A stretch of 64,000 nt of DNA. It comes from Argopecten irradians (taxonomy: Eukaryota > Mollusca > Bivalvia > Pectinida > Pectinidae). The notes beneath the pieces were generated by a model. The model was not told the origin of the DNA. It worked only from the letters and a program-made list of their open reading frames with translations, and did no database searches. This document shows positions 37,996 through 50,848 of this stretch, piece after piece. Numbering within the stretch: the stretch's first letter is position 1; each line of letters begins with the position of its first letter. A program made the translations under genes and the position numbers. The stretch covers positions 28,545,655 through 28,609,654 of the forward strand of contig NC_091141.1 in the NCBI RefSeq assembly GCF_041381155.1. Reading direction: 5' to 3'.

Positions 37996-38093
37996 CAGGT
38001 AAAATAAATCTAAATACCGAAAACTATTATTTTTATTCACTTTTAATATCACCATCACACTTATTCCCCAAATCATATTGATATTACCACAAC
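37377..38093. other. Intergenic with poly-T run
   Basis: A run of 26 T's at 37964-37989 is followed by AAATTTCAG, which resembles a splice acceptor but leads into no convincing exon. No gene was recognised in this stretch. Confidence 0.45.
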
Positions 38094-38180
38094 CTGATTA
38101 AAATACAGATCACCATACAAATAACACGATGTTGTAGAGTAGTTAATGTAGTGTATAGCAATGATCTGTATTTTAATCAG
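38094..38180. repeat. Short inverted-repeat element with possible target duplication
   Basis: The 19-base arms CTGATTAAAATACAGATCA and their complement face each other across about 50 bp. The 12-mer TTGATATTACCA flanks it on both sides (38078-38089 and 38182-38193). The flank is itself in a low-complexity stretch, so the duplication may be fortuitous. Confidence 0.6.
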
Positions 38181-38929
38181 ATTGATATTACCATCACCAT
38201 GCATCATCATATGTAATATTTTAACAGAGAGAGAAAAACAACAGGGCACTTACTCTTTGAATGCTGTGAAGTCCAAAATCGTTTTCCAAGTTGAGACGTT
38301 CTGCTAGAAACTCTCTTCATACCTTTAACTGTAAATAAACACACATTGTTTTGGTAAGTTCACTGCTAACTACTCATTATCATGGAAAATTGACAAAGAA
38401 ATAATTGCATTAATTATAAACAATACATTTATAGAACTAGTCTAAGATGTCTGTACAAGTCATTAAATATTAATGCACTACTATATACAATGTTTGATCA
38501 TTATAAAGTTCAGAAATACATATTGTTTGTAAACGGGGAAACGTAAAGAGATTTTTTTTTAATTTGACTGGATGAAGTGGAGGAGATTTATCCAGATACA
38601 TGTAAGTGTTCATTACATTAAATATCTATTTTATGTATATATATAGATATCAAAGGACCTTTGTCGAGATCCATGATATTGTGGTGTTATACCGCTTTGG
38701 TAGATTAATTAATGACCGAATCGGAAGTCCTTATTTTTGGCATTAGATATGTAATTTCTTTGACACATGTTAAAAGAATTTACCGATGTGCATGTATATG
38801 TTAATTACAAGAAGAACGATGGCTAAAAGACGTCACCCTGAAGAACTCAACGTTTGGGTAATGACGTCACAGAAGGAATCGATGCTTTTTAAAATGGAAA
38901 GTGGAAAATGCATTGCCAATTTATAATAA

Positions 38930-38986
38930 AGAGAAAGTCAGAGAGGAGGAGGAAAGAAAGAGATGGATGGATGGAGGGAGGGGGTA
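38930..38986 (+). repeat. Purine-rich tract
   Basis: About 55 bases almost wholly A and G, including tandem ATGG units. It could form triplex DNA, but no function is implied. Confidence 0.6.
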
Positions 38987-39065
38987 TAACAAGGGACAAA
39001 AAAAAATATAGAGTATATTAATAAATTACAAACCTAAAAGCGATAATTGCATTTCAGTTCAATAC

Positions 39066-39203
39066 ACAGGGACTTGTAACGTATGATGTGAGAAAGTCTG
39101 CTGTGTATACCTGTGTACTATATACTACATGTATATAGTATATAGGCCTAGTACACATGTATACACAGCAGACTTTCTCACAACCTACGTTACAAGTCCC
39201 TGT
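39066..39203. repeat. Foldback hairpin element 4
   Basis: Arms of about 60 bp pair nearly throughout. The left begins ACAGGGACTTGTAACGTA and the right ends in the near complement. The centre is TA-rich (ACATGTATATAGTATATA). It differs in sequence from the CCGAGG hairpin family above. Non-coding. Confidence 0.85.
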
Positions 39204-41028
39204 CTTCGATATTTATTTCGGTTTTAAATATGCTTCTAGTTTTAAAAATTTGACATGGTGTATATGAACCACCTTTTGTGTCCAGACGCTGATTATGTCT
39301 CTTAGTAATATCATATAGTTTCTTCCTACCACTTACAAAAAGGTCAAACTTCTATCCACCTTCTAGCTGTCACATTACTATAGATAAACTAGTAAAAGTA
39401 TGCATTACATTGCATGAGAGACTGAGTGTTTTGGGGTTTTTTTTGTTCTGTATTGCATTCATGTCTATAGATATGTGAAAATGTGAAAAATATAACAAAA
39501 CATTTTGACATAATATGAAAGTATATTTTTTAATTCTTATTTTAGTACAGATGATCGGTACAAATTATTTACGGGGATGTATGTGGCTGTACGGGAGGAT
39601 GACAGTCTATGGTAGGTCCACGCCAGGAAGTACAGGTTGTTCATAGTACTTTCTTTAAAACAATTGGGACAAGATAATGATTTAGTCTGCATTTATCATC
39701 TTACATTTTTAAAACATTTTGCGGAAGTGTACCTTTCTCTATTGGTACGTATATAGACCCCTAAATAATAACATAGTAATTATCATTTACGTAAATTTGA
39801 AGTCCATCGGAGAAAATTGATACAGCGATACTACTAACTCATAAGAGCAAAATACCAAATCCGTTACATATTCCTCTGACGATTCAGAAACTGTGATCGT
39901 GAAGTGAACACATTTTGCCAAAAATTGATTTATATTAAAAAAAAATCTCTTTTAATGTAACCAAGAACATTTTTCAGATGGTTTGTGTTCGCAAATTTGA
40001 AATTCTGAGATGTAGGTCAAACGTCTGGAGCATAATCTCTATAACTTTAACAAAATATGAAATTTTGATAGTGCAGCATTATTTAATATACCACCGGAAC
40101 CTGAGAATTAGATATAGTTTATATAAATGTTTTCATGAACCCAACAGAGTGGTCCATAGACCAATTTTAGCTATCTTCAGATACCTTATATAAATTGTAC
40201 ACGTGTATTATACGTTTTGTCGATTTTTATCTTAAACGCCTAAAATGGTTTATGGACACCCTGGTGGGTCAAAATGTGTATAAACTATAGATAAGTATCA
40301 TGCCCCTGTGGTATTTACCGTGGTCAGGCGTGGATCGATGGCTCGGCTCGGAAGTCATCCGTGCGTAACGTGATCGTGAGTTCATCGCGATCAGACTCCA
40401 GTACATATGTACTTCGAAAGGTGATTTCAAATTTTAGTAACATGAATAAAATATTTATATATAAAATATTCTGAAATATGTTTACTGTTGTACATGTATT
40501 ATGTCTGAACATTATTAGACTAGAGACTTAAATGTACGAGTATGGTCCATTTTGATGCAATTGATAATTCAATCTCATTTCTAATTTCTATCAATCGTAT
40601 AGTCAGAAACGCACCTCTACCGCACACATATGAAAAATGTAGTTTTATGTTAATTTATCATTAAACAATTGCAGAAGCAGACTTACATGATCTCGATCTC
40701 TCTAACGGGTTCGTCCATGGCACAAAGAACCTATATATAGCTACGTACCTTGGGTCAAACAGGGCGCAATTCAAGTTACCGGTAAATGATCATGGAGGAC
40801 CAATGAAACAACAGATCTGCTATGACGTGATATTGACCACTAGGACATTTCGGACAAAGGTATCTAGTATAATGATAACTCATTAATGATAAGTAAATGG
40901 AATGATCCGTACATACGAAATGTAGGGAAAATGGCATACGTATGGCCATAAGAAGGACCATTTACATCACACACACTTATTAAAACATAACTATTACATC
41001 ATCCATTGTTGTTACAGTCCATTATATG
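39204..41028. other. Intergenic, no supported gene
   Basis: AT-rich DNA with short chance frames only (for example 39978-40193). No domain, repeat or splice pattern was recognised. Confidence 0.4.
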
Positions 41029-41078
41029 TAATAATGGACTGCTGACTGTCTATTATTACGGTTAGCAGTCCATTATTA
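41029..41078. repeat. Small hairpin
   Basis: The arms TAATAATGGACTGCTGAC and a near complement ending CAGTCCATTATTA are separated by about 15 bases. Further GTCCATTAT copies lie on both sides (41018 and 41089). It sits about 170 bp downstream of the recombinase gene's stop codon and might be a remnant of a transposon end. Confidence 0.55.
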
Positions 41079-41248
41079 ATACGAACTGTCCATTATTTTT
41101 AGATTTTTGGACAGTGTTTGTATAACTGAAAAAATAATCCAAACCAAAAATCTGGACACCCATATTTTAATAATCAAATGGCATTTGTAACAGTAACACA
41201 TATGTAGTTAAATCCGACAATTTTGCTTTTATATTGAGCAAACACTTC

Positions 41249-42889
41249 TCAGTATTTAACATGTATCTTGACAGCACCGGTCTCGATATTTATTTCAGTG
41301 TTCCCTCCATTTGCACTTTCCAATCTGGGAACTTTGACACTGTTAGAATTTCCACTAAGAATATTGCTAATGTCACACTGCTGCTGGTCACTAGTGCGCT
41401 TGTATGCACGAACTGCATTTGATCGGTGGCCAGTTTTTTCCGAAATCAATTGTTCATCGATTCCGGCACCATATAGTCGTGTTGCAGCCGTAGCGCGGAG
41501 AGAATGGTTTGTATAAAATCCTTGAAACCCAGCTTGTTCACAAAGACGTTTTACGGTTTGCTGAAGGATGTGAACCCCAACTGGCGCATCCTGATACCAT
41601 ACATTTCCTTGAGTGTATTTCCTAGGTCTGAGGTAAAAGGCATCATTGTTACAGTTGTCAGGTCTGAAAACAAAAGGCAGATGTATTTCAACCATGTATT
41701 TAACTACAAATTTTCAGAATAGTTAATAATTACTTATCTAGGATAGTGACATATGTATGTGATAAGGATGGAGGAATTAACATACCATTTTAACAAATAT
41801 TTACAGCTATATAATTATGATATACTTTAAATCGTTTTAGAATTAAACTGAAAAACGAAATAAACTGCAGGTTTCAAGTGAGTGATGGGAATGGTTTATA
41901 ACTTACCTGGCGGCAATAAATTTTGTGTTCAGTTTCACGATGCACTTCTCTGGTTGCTTTTGATTTTCATATGCCCGTGTAACTTTTGGATCCAGTTTTC
42001 TATGCATGATACCGCCACGGTTTGTTTTGGATACATCTTCAGTATACTCTAAGTATGTACGGTTTTCAGTATCTGTTTTCACACAGATTTGAGAATGTTC
42101 TCCATATCTCAAGTTCCTGTGTTCTTGACCTGCTCGCAGAGCAAAATTCAAGCCTATCATGAAAATCATGGTATCCAGTAGTTGTTGAGGACTATCTGAA
42201 CCCAAAATATTTTTTGTCCACAGTTTTTCCTCCTGTTCTTGGGTGATTATATCTGCTTGACGTCGCTGGAGACCGATTCCTTTTTTTGATAATTCCTTCA
42301 TTTTAGAATCTAAAACAGCTTTCAGTCCGGAGAATGTTTTGTCGTCTAAAAAGCTTACGAATCTCCCATTGGTGCGGAAATGGTGTTGAATCGATATTAA
42401 CAGTTCATACATGGTGTTTGGTCTATAATCTGAGCCGGCTTCATTTCTTACTTCACCAATAAAGAAACTAAGGGCTTCATTCAGGAGGGAATCTTTCATT
42501 TCCAGAATTGGACTCGAATACTGTTTGCTCTTCGTTACACGTTCGCGCTCCTTCTGCCAATTTGCAAACAGGTTAATAGCCCAGCGAGTCTTGTTTTCAG
42601 TTTTTGCTGACTTGCCACTATCAACCATATTTTGTAGATCCACAGTGTTTAAGGGAATTCTAAAACGACTGTCCATTTTCTCCATTTCCATTGAGCATTG
42701 AACAATACTCTCATCGTCGGCTGAAGAAATATCGGAAAAAATGCTGTTTCTTAAATTAAAATTTGGTTGCGTATTTTCCTGCATGTCTAATATATCACTT
42801 AGAACAGCATCGGTATCGGGATCTGTAGATAATTTCTCCACAAATGTTGACTGGGTTATGAAAATCGCATTAGAATCGGAATCAGACAT
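41249..42889 (-). CDS. Crypton/DUF3504-type tyrosine recombinase, two exons, intact
   Basis: Exon 1 is 42889-41907 and exon 2 is 41663-41249. The intron has GTAAGT at its donor and TTTTGTTTTCAG at its acceptor, and the split codon joins in frame to give 465 codons with no break. The protein is a tyrosine recombinase, which cuts and rejoins DNA through a covalent 3'-phosphotyrosine. Visible catalytic positions are R252 (in LNFALRAGQEHRN), H381 and R384 (HSLR), H407 (GHRS) and Y415 (AYKR). Residues 1 to about 80 are acidic and low in structure. Residues 95 to about 215 look like the helical core-binding domain (TRWAINLFANWQKE). Such genes belong to Crypton transposons or to host genes derived from them (the ZMYM2, QRICH1 and KIAA1958 group). 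With all catalytic residues kept, it is either a recently active element or a conserved host gene. The element ends were not found. Confidence 0.85.
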
Positions 42890-43170
42890 GCTGTCCCTTC
42901 AAACTTCACCTCAGAAATGGGCAATTGAAAACTCTCAGTTGCAAGTCACAGAGCGACATTGCATGAAATACTCATGCAAATACTATATATATAACATTTG
43001 TTACCTTTACCTGTCCAAAAATCTTCATGGTTGATTGAACACACTTTGATCCTAGTTTTACCTATACCAGTCCAATATCATTCCAGACTGGTTGCTCATG
43101 CATTGTTAGCTTTCAAAATCTATCGAGAGTATGCTATGTGTTAATGCAAGAGCGGGTTATGTTTTAAGTA

Positions 43171-43196
43171 GGAGAATGTCCTCAAGGACATTCTCC
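43171..43196. repeat. Short palindrome
   Basis: GGAGAATGTCCT is followed by its near-complete complement (AAGGACATTCTCC). This compact hairpin might be the end of a small element or a regulatory site. Nothing further supports either. Confidence 0.5.
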
Positions 43197-44592
43197 TTTA
43201 CATAAGTTAATACATGCATATGTAAATTGACCAGAGTAACTCATTTTGTTTCTACATATAATCCCCGTAATTATAATGTGTTTCCTGTTATCCGCAAGTA
43301 GTGCAATGACATACAAAGGGGTAATGAACAAACGAATCAACGAATAGTAAAAGACAACATAAACACCTAAAAAATCATAATTACCAGATCGAGATTTGGA
43401 GGTTAAATGTACATTTGTATCTAAATTAGATAATGTGTTTGTTTCTAAATGCAATACACTTCGCCGTGGAACTTACAAAACACCGGTGGTGTTTTCGACC
43501 ATAGTTTATAGTTATTATATTTATCATATCTTATCTTAGATAGATTTAGCCAACAACTGGAGGAAGGGAAATAACTCTACCTACTGTTCCGTGGGCAACT
43601 TGAATGTTTAGATTCTTGACGGTAAATTGAACACCGAGCAAATATTTATAACATACGCTATTTTTCTATGTAAGACAAGTGTTTCCACGAGCTTAAATAG
43701 CGTAGCCCGGTTTGTACGATTAGCCCCGGTGTATATAATTTGTGCAATATCAACTATTTTATTTGTCTCTCTCCTCTTCTGATGACCATGAAAGGGGATT
43801 CACAACACGTCACATCCTCGATATATCAGGGATTACTACATTGATCACAGACGTATAACCTCTCCTGGACTATCTCATAGTAAAACTGAAGGCAGTTCAG
43901 GGCAAAACAAGGCTGACGGCAGTTCCATATGGATAAATCTGTGGCACTGTTAACGGCCACACATCCACTCAAAACTCTTTTCGATAAATAGGTTGGGTTA
44001 AGTCAAAATATTTTTTTCGGACATCTTCAAGGTGAACTACATGTTGTTATCTGCAAAAAAAAATCTTGTTGCATTGTTTATTTTTTATTATTATGAGCGA
44101 ACAGAGCTTGCTGCTAAAGCTAATTTACAGAAAGCGTTAAAGGGTTGTACCAAACTTTTCAATAGAGCGCCAATAGCCCCGAATAATGAGTTACAGACTT
44201 ATCCAAACCAAAATCTGGTGGACCCTAGTACTAAACGGTGTGCAACACTGAAGTCTCAAAGGAATTTACAGTAAACATTTTGTGAAAGTTTTAAATATGG
44301 CGTACACATCTCTGACCCATTTGAATAATATTTTTATATTTGTGCTATTACGTTTACACGTGAACTACACGCCTGTTCATCGTTTGAGCAAAATCTCACA
44401 TTTATAATAACCTTTTAACACTTAAATACAAATGTACGTCACATTTTATAATTTCTGTAGCACGTGTTCTTGTTTACAAACACTACGCGTATTGGTGATA
44501 GATTCGTTAAGCCTCGGTGTCATAATCGTTACAAAAATATCTCCTGTATAGTCACTTTCAGGGATATTGGTACATCTGCTTAGCTTTATTAA
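43197..44592. other. Intergenic, no supported gene
   Basis: Short open frames (43182-43454 minus, 44032-44274 plus) lack splice context and recognisable domains. No repeats were recognised. Confidence 0.4.
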
Positions 44593-44949
44593 AGATGCTC
44601 CACCGCTGACAAATGGTATTTTTTCACTATCAAAAAAGGGAGCAGACGATTTAGTATTTTTCTTCAGTTACAAAAGTTACTTACTTAACACCATTACTAC
44701 TATTGAAAAGTTAGAGCTTCTAATTTTACTTAAAGTTTAAAATATGAAAAAAAAATTAATTGCATCCCGAAAAAAATCCGTGGCACTATATCCTATATGG
44801 AATGAAGAACTGATTGCGGATGCACCAAAGGCGAAATAAACTATTTCATATTATATTTTGTGTTAAATATGCATATATGTACACGATTAAACATCAATTA
44901 TTGTTCAAATGATGAATATCGTTTATGCTCTGTCTGCGGTGGAGCGTCT
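44593..44949. mobile_element. TTAA-flanked MITE-like element (357 bp)
   Basis: TTAA stands on both sides (44589-44592 and 44950-44953). The terminal inverted repeat is about 19 bp, AGATGCTCCACCGCTGACA on the left and its complement with two mismatches on the right. There is no coding frame. Target and AG termini match the elements at 10067-10760 and 50849-51689, which suggests a shared type of transposase (Kolobok or piggyBac class). Confidence 0.75.
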
Positions 44950-44954
44950 TTAAC

Positions 44955-46530
44955 AATATATGTGTGATGTGAACTTTTTTTCCAGAATTCCCCAAATAAC
45001 AGTGTTGTTATTGAGACAGAAATGACCCCGTATTAAATATAACTATCAAATATGTATAAAGTACATGCAAAATACCATCAACATTCCATTTCCAGTCAAA
45101 AATATGCAGATTGGGTTCAGAAAAATGGTGTCCAGGTACGATGAATGACGAAAACGTCATATCCTGTTGTCATTCTATAAAGACTACAGAACCAAATGAT
45201 TTCCCATAGACGACAATGTTAACGTTTGCCACTGTCCAGGTTAAATGGAGTTTTTAAGCCTGGCCACACGTAACTAATTTTAAAGAAAGTCATATAATTA
45301 TGTTTCCTATCACATACCTCTGAATAAAAAATAAGATCTACCATCATGTTAGACCTTAATATTGGGAATGCCATCTTATGTTGAATTCCGCACCAAAATT
45401 TGACCAATATTTTTTTTTTTAATTCCAATATTGATTACCTCCCTCTGTCAGAAACAGACTTGAAATAATTTAACATCGGAATTTATTGCCAAACCCACAT
45501 ATTAAACGTTTGGAACTGATGCGCCCTGAATACCCAATCAGCAGCCTCCAAAACTTTCACCTCACTATGAAATCTTGTGCCCACAAGGGGATTTCAAGAA
45601 ATCTATTTTAGGTTTGATTCTATAGTCTCTATAGGAACGTCTTGGTACACTGTGATACAGTATGACAAGTTAAAGTACGCTAAATAAGGTGCAATGTTTT
45701 GGGTATTCCTAACTAGATATACGCTTATGTATGTTCTGATACTACGCATTGATACGCTTATTTTAGGAGTTCGATTAGTGGTAGAAATACACTGAGATAC
45801 ACTTTGACACACAGGACACGCAGAACTCGACGTTGATCTAGGTTGCCCTACACTGTGTTACGTTAATGTACACTTCGGTTCCTTATCTTTGAGTCCAAGA
45901 ACTCATGGGTCTGCATAGATTTCCGACAGCGTATTGAAAATCGTTCAACATTTGCTCTCGGACGTATGGGAAAGCCAACTGTCAAGAATGCAATGAACGT
46001 AAATATCGCAAGTATGACTAGGTCTTAACTATGTCACTAACCTAACTCCTAAAATGAGTGTATCGAAGCGTAGGACAGCGTAGGACGCTATTGTGAAACC
46101 TACATAAGTGAATCTAGTAATACCCACATTACTACATCTTATCCAGTGTATCACAACTTATTATAACGTTCTTATATCAAAGCGTACCTTTACTTCCTCG
46201 TACATGTTTAAAATACGCCACGGTGCACTAAAAGCGCAAGTATGCCCGGGCCTTAACACAAGAGATAAATAGATCAATCAAATACAATAAGAGGGTAAAT
46301 AGATCAATCAGATATCATAAACTATGTACTCTAGCAGACTTTTCAGCTATATGTCGAAACCATCAACCTCTCCACTGCGTCCAAACAAACAAAATATTAA
46401 ATGTTGAAAACTGCATACGTTCAAATCGCCCATTGGCATTATTTCTGACAATGCTCAAAGATAACATTGATAGACTGTGCCCCACTGATGTCTCCGAACA
46501 TTTCGTAGCAGATACCCGACATACCTTTGA
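44955..46530. other. Intergenic, no supported gene
   Basis: No domain, repeat family or paired splice sites were recognised. Only short chance frames are present. Confidence 0.4.
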
Positions 46531-46536
46531 CTATCC

Positions 46537-46760
46537 AGTTTCGATGCTCTATCTGATTTTTGTCATATTGATGGTAAACCAATGCTGTGTTACGTCTGCT
46601 AGTGTCTCCAAATTCGGAACGGGACCGTGAGGAACACGACGTAAGGAATGTTTGTGATTATCCATTTTCGACGCTCTATCTGGCCTGATGGTAAACCAAT
46701 GCTGAGTCACGTCTGGTGGTGTCTCCGAGACCGGAACAGGAACGCGAGGAACACAACGCA
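46537..46760. repeat. Two-copy diverged tandem repeat (about 110 bp)
   Basis: The phrases ATGGTAAACCAATGCTG, then TGTCTCC, then GAGGAACAC occur twice in the same order (near 46570-46640 and 46689-46755). On the minus strand both copies read as a related peptide (DVTQHWFTI in each), which keeps a 70-residue frame open. It could be a degenerate exon pair but is more likely a non-coding duplication. Confidence 0.6.
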
Positions 46761-46930
46761 AGCTATGTTTTTTGTCATTTGATATACTTTTAACCGATAC
46801 ACAGATAATTACATAATATTCTGAGGAGTTCTGGAGTAGGGTGTAACCCCAAACATGATATAAATGTCCATATTGATGTATCTTCTGTAATCTTCGATTT
46901 TATAATAATTCGCTACCTGGGTCGATTGTC

Positions 46931-47167
46931 ATGGAACTGCTCATATTGAGGCTTGTGGTGACAGGATTTCTTTTTACATTTTACTTTCAGGAATCCCTGT
47001 GCATTACAATCATAAACTCGCATATAAAAAGTCGGGAAAATATCCATGCTGAAATAGAATTGAACTTTCATAGAAATATATTTTTCAATATTCATATAAA
47101 TAGTTTGAACAACCTCCAGGCTTTAAATGAAATCTCCAAACAAAGCATGAGACAAAAGGATGCCTGA
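46931..47167 (+). CDS. Small open frame with signal-peptide-like start, unsupported
   Basis: A 78-residue frame starts with MELLILRLVVTGFLFTFYF, a hydrophobic stretch like a secretion signal, then becomes polar (asparagine, isoleucine and histidine rich) with no cysteine pattern. No splice sites, paralogue or known family support it. A chance frame in AT-rich DNA is the main alternative. Confidence 0.15.
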   Translation: MELLILRLVVTGFLFTFYFQESLCITIINSHIKSRENIHAEIELNFHRNIFFNIHINSLNNLQALNEISKQSMRQKDA

Positions 47168-50100
47168 GTATCATTCTACAACGATATGACTGCTTGTCCT
47201 TAGAACTGAATTGATACAACCGTTCTCGTAATGTATGATGGTAATATATATGTAACACCAAGTAATTCTTTCAACGCATTAGATATATATTTGTGAAAGC
47301 ACTACAGAAGACCAGACAATGAACACTGATCGTGGGTGAGAGAATAATCATCTAACAGTCATGACATATTTTTTTTTTCAAATTCCAACGTTTTGCTTGG
47401 GGGGGCTTGGTATAATTAACCATTCATTTTGTCAATTTCGACATTTATGTTATCACCCGCCATATACTTTGAACGGTTTGCTGCAGGTCCATGTCTATCA
47501 AATCGACTTTGTTAATTCATTCATCTCGTCAGTAAATCGTTTGAATACATGACTTGATACAAAGCATTGATTCTCTACTGATGACGTCGTAAAAGTAACA
47601 CAGATATCACTCTGTCCTGGATATCTAAATGCCTGAAAATGGAACCCCTACAAATCGTTGATATGTTTCCATGTAATATCTGTAATATTAAATACGTGAT
47701 GTACCTTTTGAACTAGTATCCAGACATGTGATACATATACAGCAAAAACTCAAAATAAAAAAATATATATATATTCACGGACGCCAAGCAGGAAGACAAC
47801 CTGGAATACTCCTTCACACACCTCCTTAACTAAGCAGAATTAAAAGCATATATATATATATATTACCGATTATCATGGCATCTGCGTGCTAACATTTCCA
47901 AACAATTATTATTCAAATCGTATTCATCCTGTCGTTAGGCGCCATGTGTTTTGCATATGAATGTGTAACTCTTCATTTTAAATGTGACTCAGAGTAATCG
48001 ACCAATGGTAATTGCAGTGTAATTAAATCATATATTAAACAAATTATCATATTGACTAAATAGTAATGTTTAAGGTTTGTTTAAAAGTGACTCCCTATGA
48101 TGGCTGTTGTATCTTGTTATCGATACAATTTTTTGAAAAACAATTCAAGTTTCGTCACAGTGAAGAATGGGATGACGAAACGATAGATACAATCTATATC
48201 ACGAGAAAACATGGTATAGCATGGTACAGTTTCTAACCACTCGGCGAAAATAAGATCGCCTAAGCCGACTGGTTCGGAGGTCTATATCAACAAGTAAAAA
48301 CCTTCCACCTTTCAAGCAGACAAAACCACTTTACACACGTGTTATTGAGACAGATGTCCTCGGGTTTGCTAAATGTTTATCCGTGAAAAGAGCCAATACA
48401 TGCAAAGACCAGAATTTTCCGTGCAAAGCCAATACGAAACCGCAATGAAAAAACAGGAAAATGTTAAATGATACTGTAGACCACAATTAGGCTTCATAGT
48501 CTGACAGTAGGTATTCGTTTCGCTTCACTATAGATGTACATATAATTATTTTTAGCAGTATTGCTAAAAAGCATTTTCTGCTCTTATTTGTATTTTTAAA
48601 AGTAAAACCAATGCATTGAAAGTACTGTAATTTTCAAAATGTTGGTAGCTTTTGGTGATGAATATTATATTGAAAGCTTATAATGATTAGTGAGTATAAA
48701 AATGCGGCACATATAAAGTTAAGGCTAATTAATATATGTTTCGTTAGAAATGAATGCAAGACGTATTCCAACACAACAGTTGATTCTACATAAACAAGGG
48801 AAAACAAATAAACTGTTAACACCTGAGGTTTAGTAATAATGTGTTTGTGATGTTAACCTCTAGGTAGTCACCAGTGAGTCTGTAGCATAGAGGAACACTT
48901 TTATGTCGCAGTTCTGAATAGTTTGAATACGAATGTCCATTCATTGTACTGGGATATCTACCAATTCCAACACAATAATAGTGCTCGATATTAACACTCT
49001 CAATGTGTTTTTGAGGCGATTTTATTCTATTGAACTGATATGATTTTATTTTATTGCCAATAAGTTTTACCTTTGTTTAACTTTCGTCAAGGGATGTATG
49101 GATTATATAAAACAACCAGAATCCGTCTTTCTACATGTATTGTTTATTGTTCATAGTTATACAGTGTACCAATAAAATGTTGTAAGATACCTCAAATTCT
49201 CGATATCCCTGTCATCATAACGCGGTACAAATGTTTAGTTTAAACATCAAAGTTTACAGGATACTACAATATATATATATGATGATTCTTTAGACGAAAG
49301 CCATGCTATTTCCTTCATTATTCTTGCCATTACACATTCACAACAGATTGGACTTTACAGTATATATGAACTCATTCCAAAATTGCTGATCTATTTAATT
49401 CCTTTGGTGCCCTCGTGAGAGAGTTGTAGTGTAATCTCAGAAGGTCGGTGTTGGTTATGTTCACCCTGGCTGTTGAAAGGACTATGCTCATTATTGAGAA
49501 TTATGTCAAAGGTTAAATACAGGTAATATTGACCTAACTGTGGTAGGCGACCCCTAGGTACACCGAGCATGCCAGATATGAAAACGTATATGAAATAGAA
49601 CCCAGACCAGGCCGGACGGGCGGACAAAACACGGCTTCTGGCAAAGTTCAATAAATTAAAAAAATAAATAATCAGCTATACAGGATGTAACGTAGATCTG
49701 AACTGACAGAACTATTGATTAGACAACGAAAGTCATCCCTTCAATAGCACATTGACAAAATCTACAACAGTATTGGTTTTTATGAATTACTTTATAATGA
49801 TTTGTGCCGAATTGAATCCAAATAGTAGGACTTTGAATATCAGTTTCTTCATTACGTTTGTGTTTTATAATTATTGTGATTTAAGTTTTTTAATGTTCGT
49901 TCCAGGTTGAACTCATAGTAGAAATCGCGCCACTGCAACAAACATTTGCATACACATTAAAATTATCATCGATTTTGACTTCATTCGACAAAATCTGAAC
50001 AAATATCTTCACAGGTATTTGTTTTTGTAGCATATTTGGTAGCATTGCTATTAATTTCAACAGTAACTGCGAATGTTTGAAGCAGTTGCACTCATGTACC

Positions 50101-50180
50101 CGTATGGTACGAAATACTTCAATGCTATTAATCACCATTATGATGTCATTAATTTCATTGTCGAACTTAACATATTAGCA
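47168..50180. other. Intergenic, no supported gene
   Basis: AT-rich, with short TA microsatellites near 47762-47775, 47849-47864 and 49270-49280. No coding region was recognised. Confidence 0.45.
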
Positions 50181-50840
50181 ATCGTGTCTATACTACATTC
50201 AGAAAACATATTACTTAGTAACAAGAAATTACTTGTATCAAGTAAATATATTACTGAAGTTTTACTTAGCATTACCGCAATTACTAGATGATTCCTTAAG
50301 ATTTACTTAACGTTGTCTGAATTACTTACAACAAGTGAACTATTTACTGGAAAAGTTACTTAGTACAGATTTGAGTAAAAACCAGGTACATAGTTTACTT
50401 ATTATCTAGAGAGATTTTTACTTATGGTTTTACAAGAATTTTTCAAGTAATTGTTTTACTGCAATATACTTAAATGGTCATTTAATATTTCAAGATATTC
50501 CCCTAGTAAAATAACAACTAAAATACATTTGTAAGTCAAAGTGCATAAATCACAAAATACCTTCTTCACAGAATACTAGAAAAGGAAAACAACAAGTGTA
50601 AGATGCTATACAGCAATTAATTACTTATCAAATAGGTCACAGAATAGTAAGATGTGATAAAAAAGAAATGCACTCATAAAATACAGTATAGTTAAAAACA
50701 AGAAATAATTTTACCAGCAAATTGACTAAGAATTACTTAGATAGATCTGTATAAATTAGATTTAAGATTGGTCTCCAAACAAACATTATTTACCTATTTT
50801 GAGTATTGCTGTTACTTATGAAATACGTACCAGGTAATTT
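50180..50840. repeat. Region dense in TTACTTA-like words
   Basis: TTACTTA, ATTACTTG, AAGTAA and close variants recur every 15-40 bases without a fixed period. It may be a decayed minisatellite or compositional bias. It stops where the TTAA-flanked element begins. Confidence 0.4.
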
Positions 50841-50848
50841 CCAGTTAA

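Noticed and set aside
38254-38328. Minus-strand segment with good acceptor (TTTATTTACAG) and donor (GTAAGT).
   Set aside because: Only one frame is open, for 24 codons, with no partner exons and no recognised product; splice-like words are expected by chance in AT-rich DNA.
44032-44274. 80-codon plus-strand frame.
   Set aside because: The first third is low-complexity and the rest matches nothing I recognise; no splice sites or copies.
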